The notes beneath the pieces are model-generated. The model saw nothing but the letters and a program-made list of their open reading frames with translations. It searched no databases and was not told where the DNA came from. A stretch of DNA of 7,124 nt. Origin: Candidatus Collierbacteria bacterium. Its GTDB lineage: Bacteria > Patescibacteriota > Microgenomatia > UBA1400 > MFAQ01. Position numbers and translations under genes: made by a program. This document shows positions 1 through 6,287 of this stretch, in pieces. Every line of letters begins with the position of its first letter. The first letter of the stretch is position 1. The DNA is taken from NCBI GenBank assembly GCA_903873735.1, contig CAIQPO010000019.1, positions 1 to 7,124 of the forward strand. The letters run 5' to 3'.

Positions 1-2
1 CA

Positions 3-50
3 CAGTTGCGTTCGATTGCTGAAACACCGCGTTCGACGACCGTTCGTTGA
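3..50 (+). CDS. Possible C-terminal tail of an upstream reading frame (partial, unidentified)
   Basis: From position 3 the frame reads 15 sense codons (ending ...SIAETPRSTTVR) and stops at TGA 48-50, eight bases before the pilB ATG. The position suits an upstream gene of the same operon, because the other genes here are packed equally tightly. The fragment is too short to identify. It could be the end of an unrelated gene, or the N-terminal half of PilB in a different frame, since PilB appears to start mid-domain. A second frame, from position 1, is also open to a stop at 70-72, so the choice of frame is weak. The first 50 bases are about 54% G+C by count, higher than the rest of the window. 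Confidence 0.3.
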   Translation, partial: QLRSIAETPRSTTVR

Positions 51-55
51 GGAGG
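50..55 (+). promoter_or_regulatory. Strong Shine-Dalgarno site (AGGAGG) for pilB
   Basis: A perfect AGGAGG lies 3 nt before ATG 59 and 6 nt before GTG 62. It is the only textbook ribosome binding site in the window and argues that translation really begins here rather than further upstream. The 6-nt spacing to GTG 62 is the more usual one, so GTG 62 is a possible alternative start that would shorten the protein by one residue. Confidence 0.6.
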
Positions 56-58
56 GTG

Positions 59-1507
59 ATGGTGAAACCTGAAGATTTGTCGGTGGTTGATTTTTTCCAA
101 AAAAGAACCGGATACAGAGTTAAAAGCTTCCTCACTTCAAAGTCAAATTTAGATAATTTAATTGGTAATGCATACAGTCAGAGTCTGTCAGGAGAGATAT
201 CGGGTGTGTTGAAGAGGGGTGGCAAAGATGCTGATGAGGGCGGTGGGGTGAGGTTGGTCACTGCTGATACTATTTCACAAATAATCAAAGAACCAAAGAT
301 TGTTGAGATTGTAAGAAAAATTCTTGAACATGCTGTTCGCTTAAGAGCTTCAGATATTCACATTGAGCCACAGGAAAATATCACAAGGATTAGATATCGT
401 ATTGATGGTATTTTGGAAGAAAAACTGACACTTGATAAGGAGTACCATGCGGCTTTGGTGTCTCGTATCAAAATTCTGTCTGGAATGAAGATCGATGAAA
501 AGCGTATTCCACAAGACGGGCGTTTCAATTTTAGCTCGGAGTTTGGAGAGGTGGACTTGCGTATTTCCTCACTACCAACGGTAAATGGGGAGAAGATAGT
601 TATGCGTTTGCTTAAGAAATCTGAAAAAGTGCCTACATTGCAAGAGCTGGGTATTAGAGCTAAAGCTTTGACGGTGCTTGAGGAGGCGGTAAGAATTCCT
701 CATGGAATTGTCTTGGCAACAGGTCCTACCGGTTCTGGTAAAACCACCACCTTGTACTCACTTCTGACAATGATTAATACTCCAAGAGTAAACATCGTGA
801 CTCTGGAAGATCCTGTTGAGTATCAGATGGCTGGTGTTAATCAGGTGCAGATTAACCCTCAAGCTGGGTTGACTTTTGCATCTGGTTTGAGATCATTTTT
901 GCGTCAGGATCCAAATATTATTATGGTAGGAGAAATTCGTGATGAGGAAACTGCCCTTTTGGCGGTTCAGGCATCTCTTACAGGTCACTTGGTGTTTTCC
1001 ACTGTTCATACAAATTCTGCTGCTGGAGCTCTCCCCCGTCTTTTGGATATGGGAGCCGAACCCTTCTTACTGGCATCGTCTATGACAGCAGCTATTGGTC
1101 AGCGCGTAGTGAGAAAGATTTGTGATAAATGTAAAGCTCCATATGTTCCTGAATCTTCTGTCTATCAAGATGTAGCAAAGGTTTTGGGGGGGTATCTTGA
1201 TGGTTGGGTGAAATCAAATCCTGAGAAAGTAGCTTTGGCTGCAGAAAGTAAGGTTCCCTTTGTTTTGTTTAAAGGACAGGGGTGTGAGAAATGCTCTCAT
1301 TCTGGATATTCGGGACGTGTGGGTGTGTATGAGGTATTAAGAGTGAGTGAAAAAATTGCCAAGCTTATTATGGAGAGGTCTGATGCTGCTTCTGTTGAAA
1401 GGGCGGCAATGGAAGATGGAATGATTATAATGAAACAAGACGGTTATTTGAAAGCTCTTGATGGCTTGACCACCATAGAAGAAGTTATTAGAGTCGCACA
1501 AGTTTAA
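59..1507 (+). CDS. pilB: PilB, type IV pilus extension (assembly) ATPase
   Basis: Cytoplasmic hexameric secretion ATPase (GspE/PilB family) that powers pilin addition through PilC. Numbered from ATG 59 (482 aa): ASDIHIEP 97-104 opens the N-terminal part of the ATPase core; Walker A GPTGSGKT 222-229; Asp box around TLEDPVEY 248-255; Walker B IIMVGEIRDE 287-296 with Glu292; His box TGHLVFSTVHTN 308-319. A zinc-type tetracysteine pair, CDKC 355-358 and CEKC 409-412, is typical of PilB/GspE and absent from PilT. At 482 aa it is shorter than the usual ~560. The first ~40 residues resemble the final third of an MshEN/GspE N-terminal domain, so the front of that domain seems to be missing. The frame stays open back to a TGA at 20-22; a TTG at 47 is possible but less likely than ATG 59 behind AGGAGG. 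pilT starts 2 nt after the stop. Confidence 0.96.
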   Translation: MVKPEDLSVVDFFQKRTGYRVKSFLTSKSNLDNLIGNAYSQSLSGEISGVLKRGGKDADEGGGVRLVTADTISQIIKEPKIVEIVRKILEHAVRLRASDIHIEPQENITRIRYRIDGILEEKLTLDKEYHAALVSRIKILSGMKIDEKRIPQDGRFNFSSEFGEVDLRISSLPTVNGEKIVMRLLKKSEKVPTLQELGIRAKALTVLEEAVRIPHGIVLATGPTGSGKTTTLYSLLTMINTPRVNIVTLEDPVEYQMAGVNQVQINPQAGLTFASGLRSFLRQDPNIIMVGEIRDEETALLAVQASLTGHLVFSTVHTNSAAGALPRLLDMGAEPFLLASSMTAAIGQRVVRKICDKCKAPYVPESSVYQDVAKVLGGYLDGWVKSNPEKVALAAESKVPFVLFKGQGCEKCSHSGYSGRVGVYEVLRVSEKIAKLIMERSDAASVERAAMEDGMIIMKQDGYLKALDGLTTIEEVIRVAQV

Positions 1508-1509
1508 AA

Positions 1510-2574
1510 ATGCAAAGTTTAATGCAAGAGCTGCTACTTTTGGCAGTTCAGAATCAATCTTCAGATATTCATCTAATGGTGGGCTCGGCACCAATATTCC
1601 GTAATGTAGGTAAGCTTGAGGTGTACAATCCTGCGGGTGTAATGGACAACGAAAAAGTGAAGACCTTGGTTTTGAGTTTGATGAACGAGGCTCAAAAGGA
1701 GATGTATCTAAAAAACTTAGAACTAGATTTTTCGGTGAGTATTCCGGGTAAGGCTCGCTTCAGGGCAAATGCTTATTACCAAAAAGGGACTCCATCAATC
1801 TCTTTGCGTTATATTCCAGACAAAATTCCTTCGATTGACGAGTTGGGGTTGCCGCAACTTTGTCATAATGTCACGAAGCTAAAGCAAGGATTTGTCTTGG
1901 TTACCGGTCCAACTGGCTCTGGTAAGTCCTCTACTTTTGCAGCCATTATTGATGAGATTAACCAAACTAGATCGGAACACATAATTACCATTGAAGACCC
2001 TGTGGAGTATTTGCATGAAAATAAAAGATCGTTTGTGTCTCAAAGGGAGCTGGAGACTGATACTAGGTCTTGGGATAATGCTCTGAAATCTATTCTGCGT
2101 CAAGATCCAAATATTGTGTATATCGGAGAAATGAGAGACGCAGAGACAATGCAGGCGGCCATGACGACAGCTGAAACTGGTCATTTGGTTTTTGCCACTT
2201 TGCATACCAACTCAGCGGCGCAAACTGTGGAGCGTATTGTGGATAGTTTTCCCGAGTCGCAGCAGCAACAAATCGTGTTGCAGCTATCTATGGTTCTGGA
2301 GGCTGTCTTGTCTCAGAGGCTAATCCCTACCAAAACAGGCAAACGAGCTGTCGCTACGGAGATTCTAATTGTCACTCCCGCTGTGAGAAATACTATTCGT
2401 GAGGGAAAAACATTCCAGATTGATAACATTATTCAGACAAGTGGGAATATTGGAATGAGGTTAATCGAACAGAGTTTGGCAGAATTGGTGAATAAGGGGG
2501 TTGTGGATAGACAGGTGGCGATGGAATATGCCATTAGACCTTCAATATTAGATAAACTAATCGGAAACACATAA
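1510..2574 (+). CDS. pilT: PilT, type IV pilus retraction ATPase
   Basis: Hexameric ATPase that depolymerises the pilus and generates the pulling force for twitching and DNA uptake. It has 354 aa, the normal PilT length. An N-terminal PAS-like domain with SSDIHL at 17-22 is followed by Walker A GPTGSGKS 133-140, Asp box TIEDPVEY 160-167, Walker B NIVYIGEMRD 201-210 with Glu207, and His box TGHLVFATLHTN 223-234. AVRNTIREGK at 291-300 is the PilT-type AIRNLIRE motif needed for retraction in characterised homologues. There is no tetracysteine motif, which separates it from PilB. Its ATG lies 2 nt after the pilB stop with no visible Shine-Dalgarno site, so it probably relies on translational coupling. 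A retraction ATPase marks this as a pilus rather than a type II secretion system. Confidence 0.96.
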   Translation: MQSLMQELLLLAVQNQSSDIHLMVGSAPIFRNVGKLEVYNPAGVMDNEKVKTLVLSLMNEAQKEMYLKNLELDFSVSIPGKARFRANAYYQKGTPSISLRYIPDKIPSIDELGLPQLCHNVTKLKQGFVLVTGPTGSGKSSTFAAIIDEINQTRSEHIITIEDPVEYLHENKRSFVSQRELETDTRSWDNALKSILRQDPNIVYIGEMRDAETMQAAMTTAETGHLVFATLHTNSAAQTVERIVDSFPESQQQQIVLQLSMVLEAVLSQRLIPTKTGKRAVATEILIVTPAVRNTIREGKTFQIDNIIQTSGNIGMRLIEQSLAELVNKGVVDRQVAMEYAIRPSILDKLIGNT

Positions 2575-2575
2575 A

Positions 2576-3781
2576 ATGAAGCTATTTCGTTATAAAGTTA
2601 GGACTTCATCTGGAGAAAGTTCTTCTGGGAGTTTGGAGGCTAGCGACGAAAAGCAGGCAGCGGCGATTTTAAGAAGTAAGGGGTTTTTGGTGACATTTTT
2701 ATCACCCGCTGATGATTTGAATATTGAGGCAATGATGTCGACTTTTGCTAAACCGAAGGCAGATGACATCACAAACTTTACCAGACAGCTGTCGACAATG
2801 ATTGCGTCTGGCTTACCTTTGGTGGAAGTATTAAGATTATTAAGAAATCAATCAACTTCAGGAGCAATGAGAACTGTGATTGATAAAACTCTGACAGAGG
2901 TTGAGGGTGGTGCGTCTTTAGCTGACGCTTTAAAAGAGTCTGGAGAGGTGTTTTCAAATGTGTATGTGGCTTTGGTACGAGCTGGAGAAGCTGCTGGTGT
3001 TTTGGATACAGTACTTAAGAAGCTGGCTGACAATCTTGAGAAGCAGCGAGAGTTTGCCAGTAAAACTAAAGGAGCTATGATTTACCCAGCTATCGTGATG
3101 ATAGGCATGGTGGTAATCATGGCATTAATGATGATTGTGGTGGTGCCTAAGCTGACGGCAATGTATAAGGACTTTGGAGCTGAGTTGCCTGGTCCCACAA
3201 AAGCTTTGATGGCCATTTCTAGTTTTTTTGTGAATCAGTGGTACATAATGGCGGCGGTATCTGTGGGAGGCTATATGCTATTTTCCAATTGGGTTAAAAC
3301 AGAAGTGGGTGGATTGATACTTGAGCAAATGCTATTTAAGTTGCCGATTTACGGAAAGCTTAAAAAGGACATGATTTTGACTGAGTTTGCGCGTACTGTT
3401 AGCATCCTTCTTACTGCTGGTATTTCAATTCTTGATGCATTGCAGATTGTGGCTGATACTCTTGGTAGTAAAGTGTTTGGTGCACAAGTAAAGCAGACGG
3501 CAGTGTTTGTAGAAAAGGGTGTGAATCTCTCTGAAGCAGTTGCAAGGATTGATGGATTTCCACCGATTTTGTCGCAAATGGTTTCTGTGGGTGAGGAGAC
3601 GGGAAAGCTTGATGAAGTGTTAGCCAAGCTGGCGGCTTATTATGAATCGGAAAGTGAAACAAAAGTGAAGGCATTAACTACTGCAATTGAGCCTTTAATT
3701 ATGATTGTTATGGGAATTGGCGTAGGATTTTTGGTGATTGCGGTGATCATGCCAATATATAACTTGACAAGTCAATTCTAA
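2576..3781 (+). CDS. pilC: PilC, type IV pilus inner-membrane platform protein
   Basis: Polytopic membrane protein (GspF/PilC family) on which PilB and PilT act to add or remove pilins. It has 401 aa, normal for the family. Two T2SSF domains are visible: residues ~66-190, starting FTRQLSTMIASGLPL, and ~268-392, starting TEFARTVSILLTAGISIL. Each contains the repeated GE-x-x-G-x-LD-x-VL motif, at 137-147 (GEAAGVLDTVL) and 339-349 (GEETGKLDEVL). Likely transmembrane segments are at ~170-190, ~212-236 and ~372-393, the usual three. It begins 1 nt after the pilT stop without a recognisable Shine-Dalgarno site. The final codons contain a TTGACA that may be the -35 element for the pilin gene downstream. 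Confidence 0.95.
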   Translation: MKLFRYKVRTSSGESSSGSLEASDEKQAAAILRSKGFLVTFLSPADDLNIEAMMSTFAKPKADDITNFTRQLSTMIASGLPLVEVLRLLRNQSTSGAMRTVIDKTLTEVEGGASLADALKESGEVFSNVYVALVRAGEAAGVLDTVLKKLADNLEKQREFASKTKGAMIYPAIVMIGMVVIMALMMIVVVPKLTAMYKDFGAELPGPTKALMAISSFFVNQWYIMAAVSVGGYMLFSNWVKTEVGGLILEQMLFKLPIYGKLKKDMILTEFARTVSILLTAGISILDALQIVADTLGSKVFGAQVKQTAVFVEKGVNLSEAVARIDGFPPILSQMVSVGEETGKLDEVLAKLAAYYESESETKVKALTTAIEPLIMIVMGIGVGFLVIAVIMPIYNLTSQF

Positions 3782-3792
3782 TCTATCATTAT
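3764..3792 (+). promoter_or_regulatory. Candidate promoter for pilin 1 (TTGACA-N17-CATTAT)
   Basis: A perfect -35 hexamer TTGACA (3764-3769) is followed after 17 nt by CATTAT (3787-3792), which matches the -10 consensus at 4 of 6 positions, including the second A and final T. Transcription would begin near 3799, leaving a leader of about 28 nt. The -35 overlaps the last codons of pilC and sits inside a small dyad, TTGAC-AA-GTCAA (3764-3775), that could be an operator. Nothing but the sequence supports activity. Confidence 0.42.
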
Positions 3793-3815
3793 TAACCTTA
3801 GGAACTCATTATTAA
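3786..3815 (+). repeat. Direct repeat TCATTATTAA x2, 20-nt period
   Basis: TCATTATTAA occurs at 3786-3795 and again at 3806-3815, in the 46-nt gap between pilC and pilin 1. A 20-nt spacing is about two helical turns, so both copies would face the same side of the DNA, as expected for paired regulator sites. The first copy overlaps the candidate -10 element. Both are AT-rich, so chance similarity is possible. Confidence 0.4.
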
Positions 3816-3827
3816 TCTAAATAAAAC

Positions 3828-4421
3828 ATGAGACATTTGTCCCTTAAAGAAGGTTTTACTCTAATGGAGCTTCTTATTGTTATTGGCGTGTTAGGTATTT
3901 TGGCGGCGGGGCTATTGGCAGCAATCGACCCATTTGAGCAATTGAAGAAAGCCAGAGATACGAATAACAGAAGTGCTGCGATTGAGTTGTTGCAGTCGTC
4001 ACAAAGATACTATGCAACCCATGGTTATTTACCATGGTACAAGATGACTGGTGCTGCTTATGATTGCGATGCCGCTACAGTAAATACTCTCAGAACTGCC
4101 GCGACTGATTATCCTTATGCATATGTGGTTGTAAACAAACCAGGTTCAACCGCTCATGATGCAGATATGAAAACTTGTATTGACAACACTCTTGGAGTAG
4201 ATGGTGAAGTTAAAGATACATTCTTTGACGGGTTGGCTACCACTCTTTATCTCACTTCAGGTAACGCCACTAGAGTTTCAGTTTGTTTCTCTCCTGAAAG
4301 TAAGTCAAACAGGTCAGACGGACAAACAGCTTACAACACAGCAGATACCGCAAGTTCTATTAGTGATGGTTGTACTGCTGCCCAAAGAGATGCTGGAGAG
4401 TGCGTGCAGTGTTTCCAATAA
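3828..4421 (+). CDS. Prepilin 1, type IV pilin, candidate major pilin
   Basis: 197-aa prepilin with class III leader MRHLSLKEG, cut by PilD between Gly9 and Phe10. The mature helix starts FTLMELLIVIGVLGILAA, with the assembly glutamate at mature +5 (Glu14 of the precursor). The C-terminal globular part has six cysteines (80, 117, 153, 182, 192, 195), enough for up to three disulfides, and ends CVQCFQ. Unlike the later pilins it lacks their RK-x-D stretch after the helix; it has KKARDTNNRSAA instead. It is the longest complete pilin in the window and appears to have its own promoter and terminator, so I infer it is the major pilin. A TAA at 3822-3824 makes ATG 3828 the first possible ATG start. 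No Shine-Dalgarno site lies at normal spacing; AGGA at 3800-3803 is too far away. Confidence 0.9.
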   Translation: MRHLSLKEGFTLMELLIVIGVLGILAAGLLAAIDPFEQLKKARDTNNRSAAIELLQSSQRYYATHGYLPWYKMTGAAYDCDAATVNTLRTAATDYPYAYVVVNKPGSTAHDADMKTCIDNTLGVDGEVKDTFFDGLATTLYLTSGNATRVSVCFSPESKSNRSDGQTAYNTADTASSISDGCTAAQRDAGECVQCFQ

Positions 4422-4441
4422 GTATTCATTGTTAGTAAATG

Positions 4442-4469
4442 AAAAAAGAGGGGTTATCCCCTCTTTTTT
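4442..4469 (+). terminator. Strong intrinsic terminator after pilin 1
   Basis: AAAAAAGAGGGG (4442-4453), loop TTAT (4454-4457) and CCCCTCTTTTTT (4458-4469) form a perfect 12-bp hairpin whose GC-rich core is followed by six T. It lies 20 nt after the pilin 1 stop and should end the transcript carrying pilin 1. Because the stem is A-tract/T-tract symmetrical it could also work on the other strand, but no minus-strand gene ends here. Confidence 0.92.
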
Positions 4470-4472
4470 GTT

Positions 4473-4481
4473 TGGTATGAT
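4473..4481 (+). promoter_or_regulatory. Candidate extended -10 promoter for pilD
   Basis: TGGTATGAT fits the extended -10 form TGn-TATAAT, with one mismatch in the hexamer TATGAT (4476-4481). It begins 4 nt after the terminator ends, and there is no good -35 hexamer upstream. Transcription would start near 4487-4489, essentially at the pilD ATG, which would give a leaderless message. It is the only promoter-like element between the terminator and pilD. Confidence 0.38.
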
Positions 4482-4487
4482 TAGGGA

Positions 4488-5303
4488 ATGATGGAAGTGA
4501 TATTTTTTCTATTTGTGATGGGTTTAGTTTGGGGTAGTTTTTTGAATGTGGTTATTTATCGCACTTCTCATGGTAAATCTTTTGTTGGTGGCAGATCTGT
4601 ATGTACAAAGTGTAAGAAAGTTATCAGGTGGTATCATAATATTCCCTTATTGTCGTTTCTGGTGTTGGGTGGAAAATGTGCTTATTGTGGTAAGAAAATT
4701 TCGTGGCAATATCCTTTAGTGGAGCTTATTACAGGATTAATGTTTGTGTGGTGGTATTTGGTGGGGATGCAGTTTTTTAGATTGTTAGGAAGTCCTTGGC
4801 AGGTTATCCAGCCAGTCTTTTGGCTGGTAGTAAGTATCTTTTTGCTGATTATTTTTATGACTGATGCTTTGTATGGGGTAATACCCTTTGGAGTGAACCT
4901 AGGGCTATCACTGTTGGTAATTTTCTATCGTGTGGCTCTCACTGGTTGGGGTTATATGAATCCAAAAGATTTGTGGTGGTCATGTGTGGCAGCTATAGTT
5001 TTGGTGAGTTTCTTTTCGGTGCTTAATATTATTACGAGAAAAGTTAGGGGGGTTGATGGAATTGGTGGGGGTGATATCGTCTTGTCCCCTGCCCTAGCAC
5101 TATTGCTGGGTTGGCCAAAAATATTAATCGGAATATTTATGGCATTTTTGATTGGATCGGTGGTAGCGATAATTTTGATGATTTTTGGAAAGAAAAAAAT
5201 GAAAAGTAAAATTGCTTTTGGTCCCTTCTTGATACTAGGGACGATCACAGCCCTTTTTTGGGGAAGTCAGATTTGGCAATGGTATATGGGGATGCTACAA
5301 TGA
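4488..5303 (+). CDS. pilD: PilD, prepilin leader peptidase / N-methyltransferase
   Basis: Integral membrane aspartyl protease (family A24) that cleaves prepilin leaders and methylates the new N-terminal Phe. It has 271 aa. The N-terminal methylase region GSFLNVVIYR at 16-25 is followed by a zinc tetracysteine, CTKC 39-42 and CAYC 64-67. The catalytic aspartates are predicted to be Asp126 (FMTDALYGVIP) and Asp196 in GGGDIVLS. The common Lys two residues after the second Asp (GGGD-x-K) is Val198 here. Several hydrophobic segments span ~3-23, 76-97, 108-125, 133-148, 164-181, 198-232 and 243-260. The start could be ATG 4488 or ATG 4491; AGGG at 4483-4486 suits the second slightly better. The stop overlaps the ATG of pilin 2 (ATGA). 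It should process all the surrounding prepilins. Confidence 0.95.
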   Translation: MMEVIFFLFVMGLVWGSFLNVVIYRTSHGKSFVGGRSVCTKCKKVIRWYHNIPLLSFLVLGGKCAYCGKKISWQYPLVELITGLMFVWWYLVGMQFFRLLGSPWQVIQPVFWLVVSIFLLIIFMTDALYGVIPFGVNLGLSLLVIFYRVALTGWGYMNPKDLWWSCVAAIVLVSFFSVLNIITRKVRGVDGIGGGDIVLSPALALLLGWPKILIGIFMAFLIGSVVAIILMIFGKKKMKSKIAFGPFLILGTITALFWGSQIWQWYMGMLQ

Positions 5304-5842
5304 TTTTGATGAATAGTGATAGACGTTTGGGATTTACACTAGTTGAATTACTGTTGGTTATTGCCATTATCGGGATCTTATCGGTGATTGGGACGACCAC
5401 TTTTTCAAGTGCTATTGTTAAAGGAAAAGATTCTTCAAGGAAGAATGATATCTCGAATATTGCTAAAGCTTTGGAAGCTTTTAATAATGACTTTGGTGAA
5501 TATCCTGATGAGGATACAGGCAAGATGGTTGCTTGTGTTGATGGAGCAGACCCTACACTTATACCTTGTCCTGGAGTAGACGGAAAGTTTAGAGCTAAAA
5601 AAAACGGAGAGGACGTAGTTTATTTGGAAAATTTTCCTCAAGATCCAGATCCAAACAGGGCTTACACGTATGAGATGACTGGAGCTAATGAAGGATTTGC
5701 AATTTATGCTGCTTTGGAGAATACACAAGACAGAGATGTGAAGAAGCTGAATGGTGTGGCGGATCCGGGTGGTTGGGGGGTGAATTGCGGCACCAGTATA
5801 TGCAATTATAAAGTTACTAGTTCAGGTTTAGTGACAGAATGA
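5300..5842 (+). CDS. Prepilin 2, type IV pilin-like protein
   Basis: 180-aa prepilin from ATG 5300, which overlaps the pilD stop as ATGA; ATG 5309 would give 177 aa and a shorter leader MNSDRRLG. The frame stays open upstream to a TTG at 5258, but that lies inside pilD and is unlikely to be used. The predicted cut is after Gly11, before FTLVELLLVIAIIGIL, with Glu16 as the mature +5 glutamate. After the helix comes KDSSRKNDISNIAKALEAF (44-62), the signature shared with pilins 3-5. The C-terminal half has FPQDPDPNRAYTYE (112-125) and four cysteines (79, 90, 163, 168), ending with an NCGTSIC loop. It is probably a minor or alternative pilin. Weak GGGG at 5288-5291 is the only ribosome-site candidate. 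Confidence 0.9.
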   Translation: MILMNSDRRLGFTLVELLLVIAIIGILSVIGTTTFSSAIVKGKDSSRKNDISNIAKALEAFNNDFGEYPDEDTGKMVACVDGADPTLIPCPGVDGKFRAKKNGEDVVYLENFPQDPDPNRAYTYEMTGANEGFAIYAALENTQDRDVKKLNGVADPGGWGVNCGTSICNYKVTSSGLVTE

Positions 5843-6282
5843 AAAATACACAAAAAGGATTTACTCTCATTGAGCTGTTGGTAGTGATTGGAATTATTGC
5901 GGTGATTACTGGAATGATTTCCTTCAACTCCAACCAAGCAAGGTCTAGAGCAAGAGATGTGCAAAGGAAGAATGACATGAAGGAGCTGGGGCAGGCATTG
6001 GAGCTTTACAAAAACGATAACAACCAACAGTATCCAAACGCTGCTGATTATGATGCGTTAATTCCGATGCTCACAAACTATGTTAAGTCCGAGTTTAAAG
6101 ACCCAAAGATAGCGCAGACAGGTAACGATGCTGCTTGGGATAACTACACCTATACTTCTGCCTCACCATACACCTCCTATACTCTTACCTCATGCTTTGA
6201 GAATAGATCTGATACTATGGCTACTGGTGGCGATTGCGGCACTAGTGGTACGGGGAAGACTTATACTTATACTAGTAACTAA
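5839..6282 (+). CDS. Prepilin 3, type IV pilin-like protein
   Basis: 147-aa prepilin whose ATG overlaps the stop of pilin 2 (ATGA at 5839-5842), so it is probably translated by reinitiation; no Shine-Dalgarno site is visible. Leader MKNTQKG is cut before FTLIELLVVIGIIAVITG, with Glu12 at mature +5. The shared signature is SRARDVQRKNDMKELGQAL (36-54), followed by QYP at 64-66. Two cysteines, 119 and 133, could form one C-terminal disulfide loop. The C-terminus is rich in Tyr and Thr (YTYTSASPYTSYTL at 103-116, TYTYTSN at the end), which suggests a surface-exposed beta region. Its 5' end is about 88% identical in DNA to that of pilin 4. Confidence 0.9.
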   Translation: MKNTQKGFTLIELLVVIGIIAVITGMISFNSNQARSRARDVQRKNDMKELGQALELYKNDNNQQYPNAADYDALIPMLTNYVKSEFKDPKIAQTGNDAAWDNYTYTSASPYTSYTLTSCFENRSDTMATGGDCGTSGTGKTYTYTSN

Positions 6283-6287
6283 AAAAT

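Noticed and set aside
20..22. UGA read as Gly or Trp (alternative code), which would let pilB continue upstream
   Set aside because: None of the complete genes contains an internal UGA, and pilD and pilin 2 end in UGA exactly at the start of the next gene. A standard code fits better.
1337..1594. Minus-strand open frames opposite pilB, pilT, pilC, pilD and the pilins
   Set aside because: All lie opposite strongly supported genes, have no recognisable domains or start signals, and are explained as antisense shadows.
4201..4491. A 96-codon open frame overlapping the end of pilin 1 and the terminator
   Set aside because: It lies out of frame inside pilin 1, then runs straight through the terminator hairpin, and shows no domain or leader. 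It is a shadow of the real gene.
4808..4827. 7-bp inverted repeat CCAGCCA / TGGCTGG with a 6-nt loop inside pilD
   Set aside because: It is not followed by a T-run and lies in conserved membrane-protein coding sequence, so it is not a terminator and may be chance.
5258..5299. Upstream extension of pilin 2 to a TTG start at 5258
   Set aside because: It would add a 14-residue non-hydrophobic stretch inside pilD, whereas ATG 5300 makes a standard ATGA overlap and a leader of normal length.
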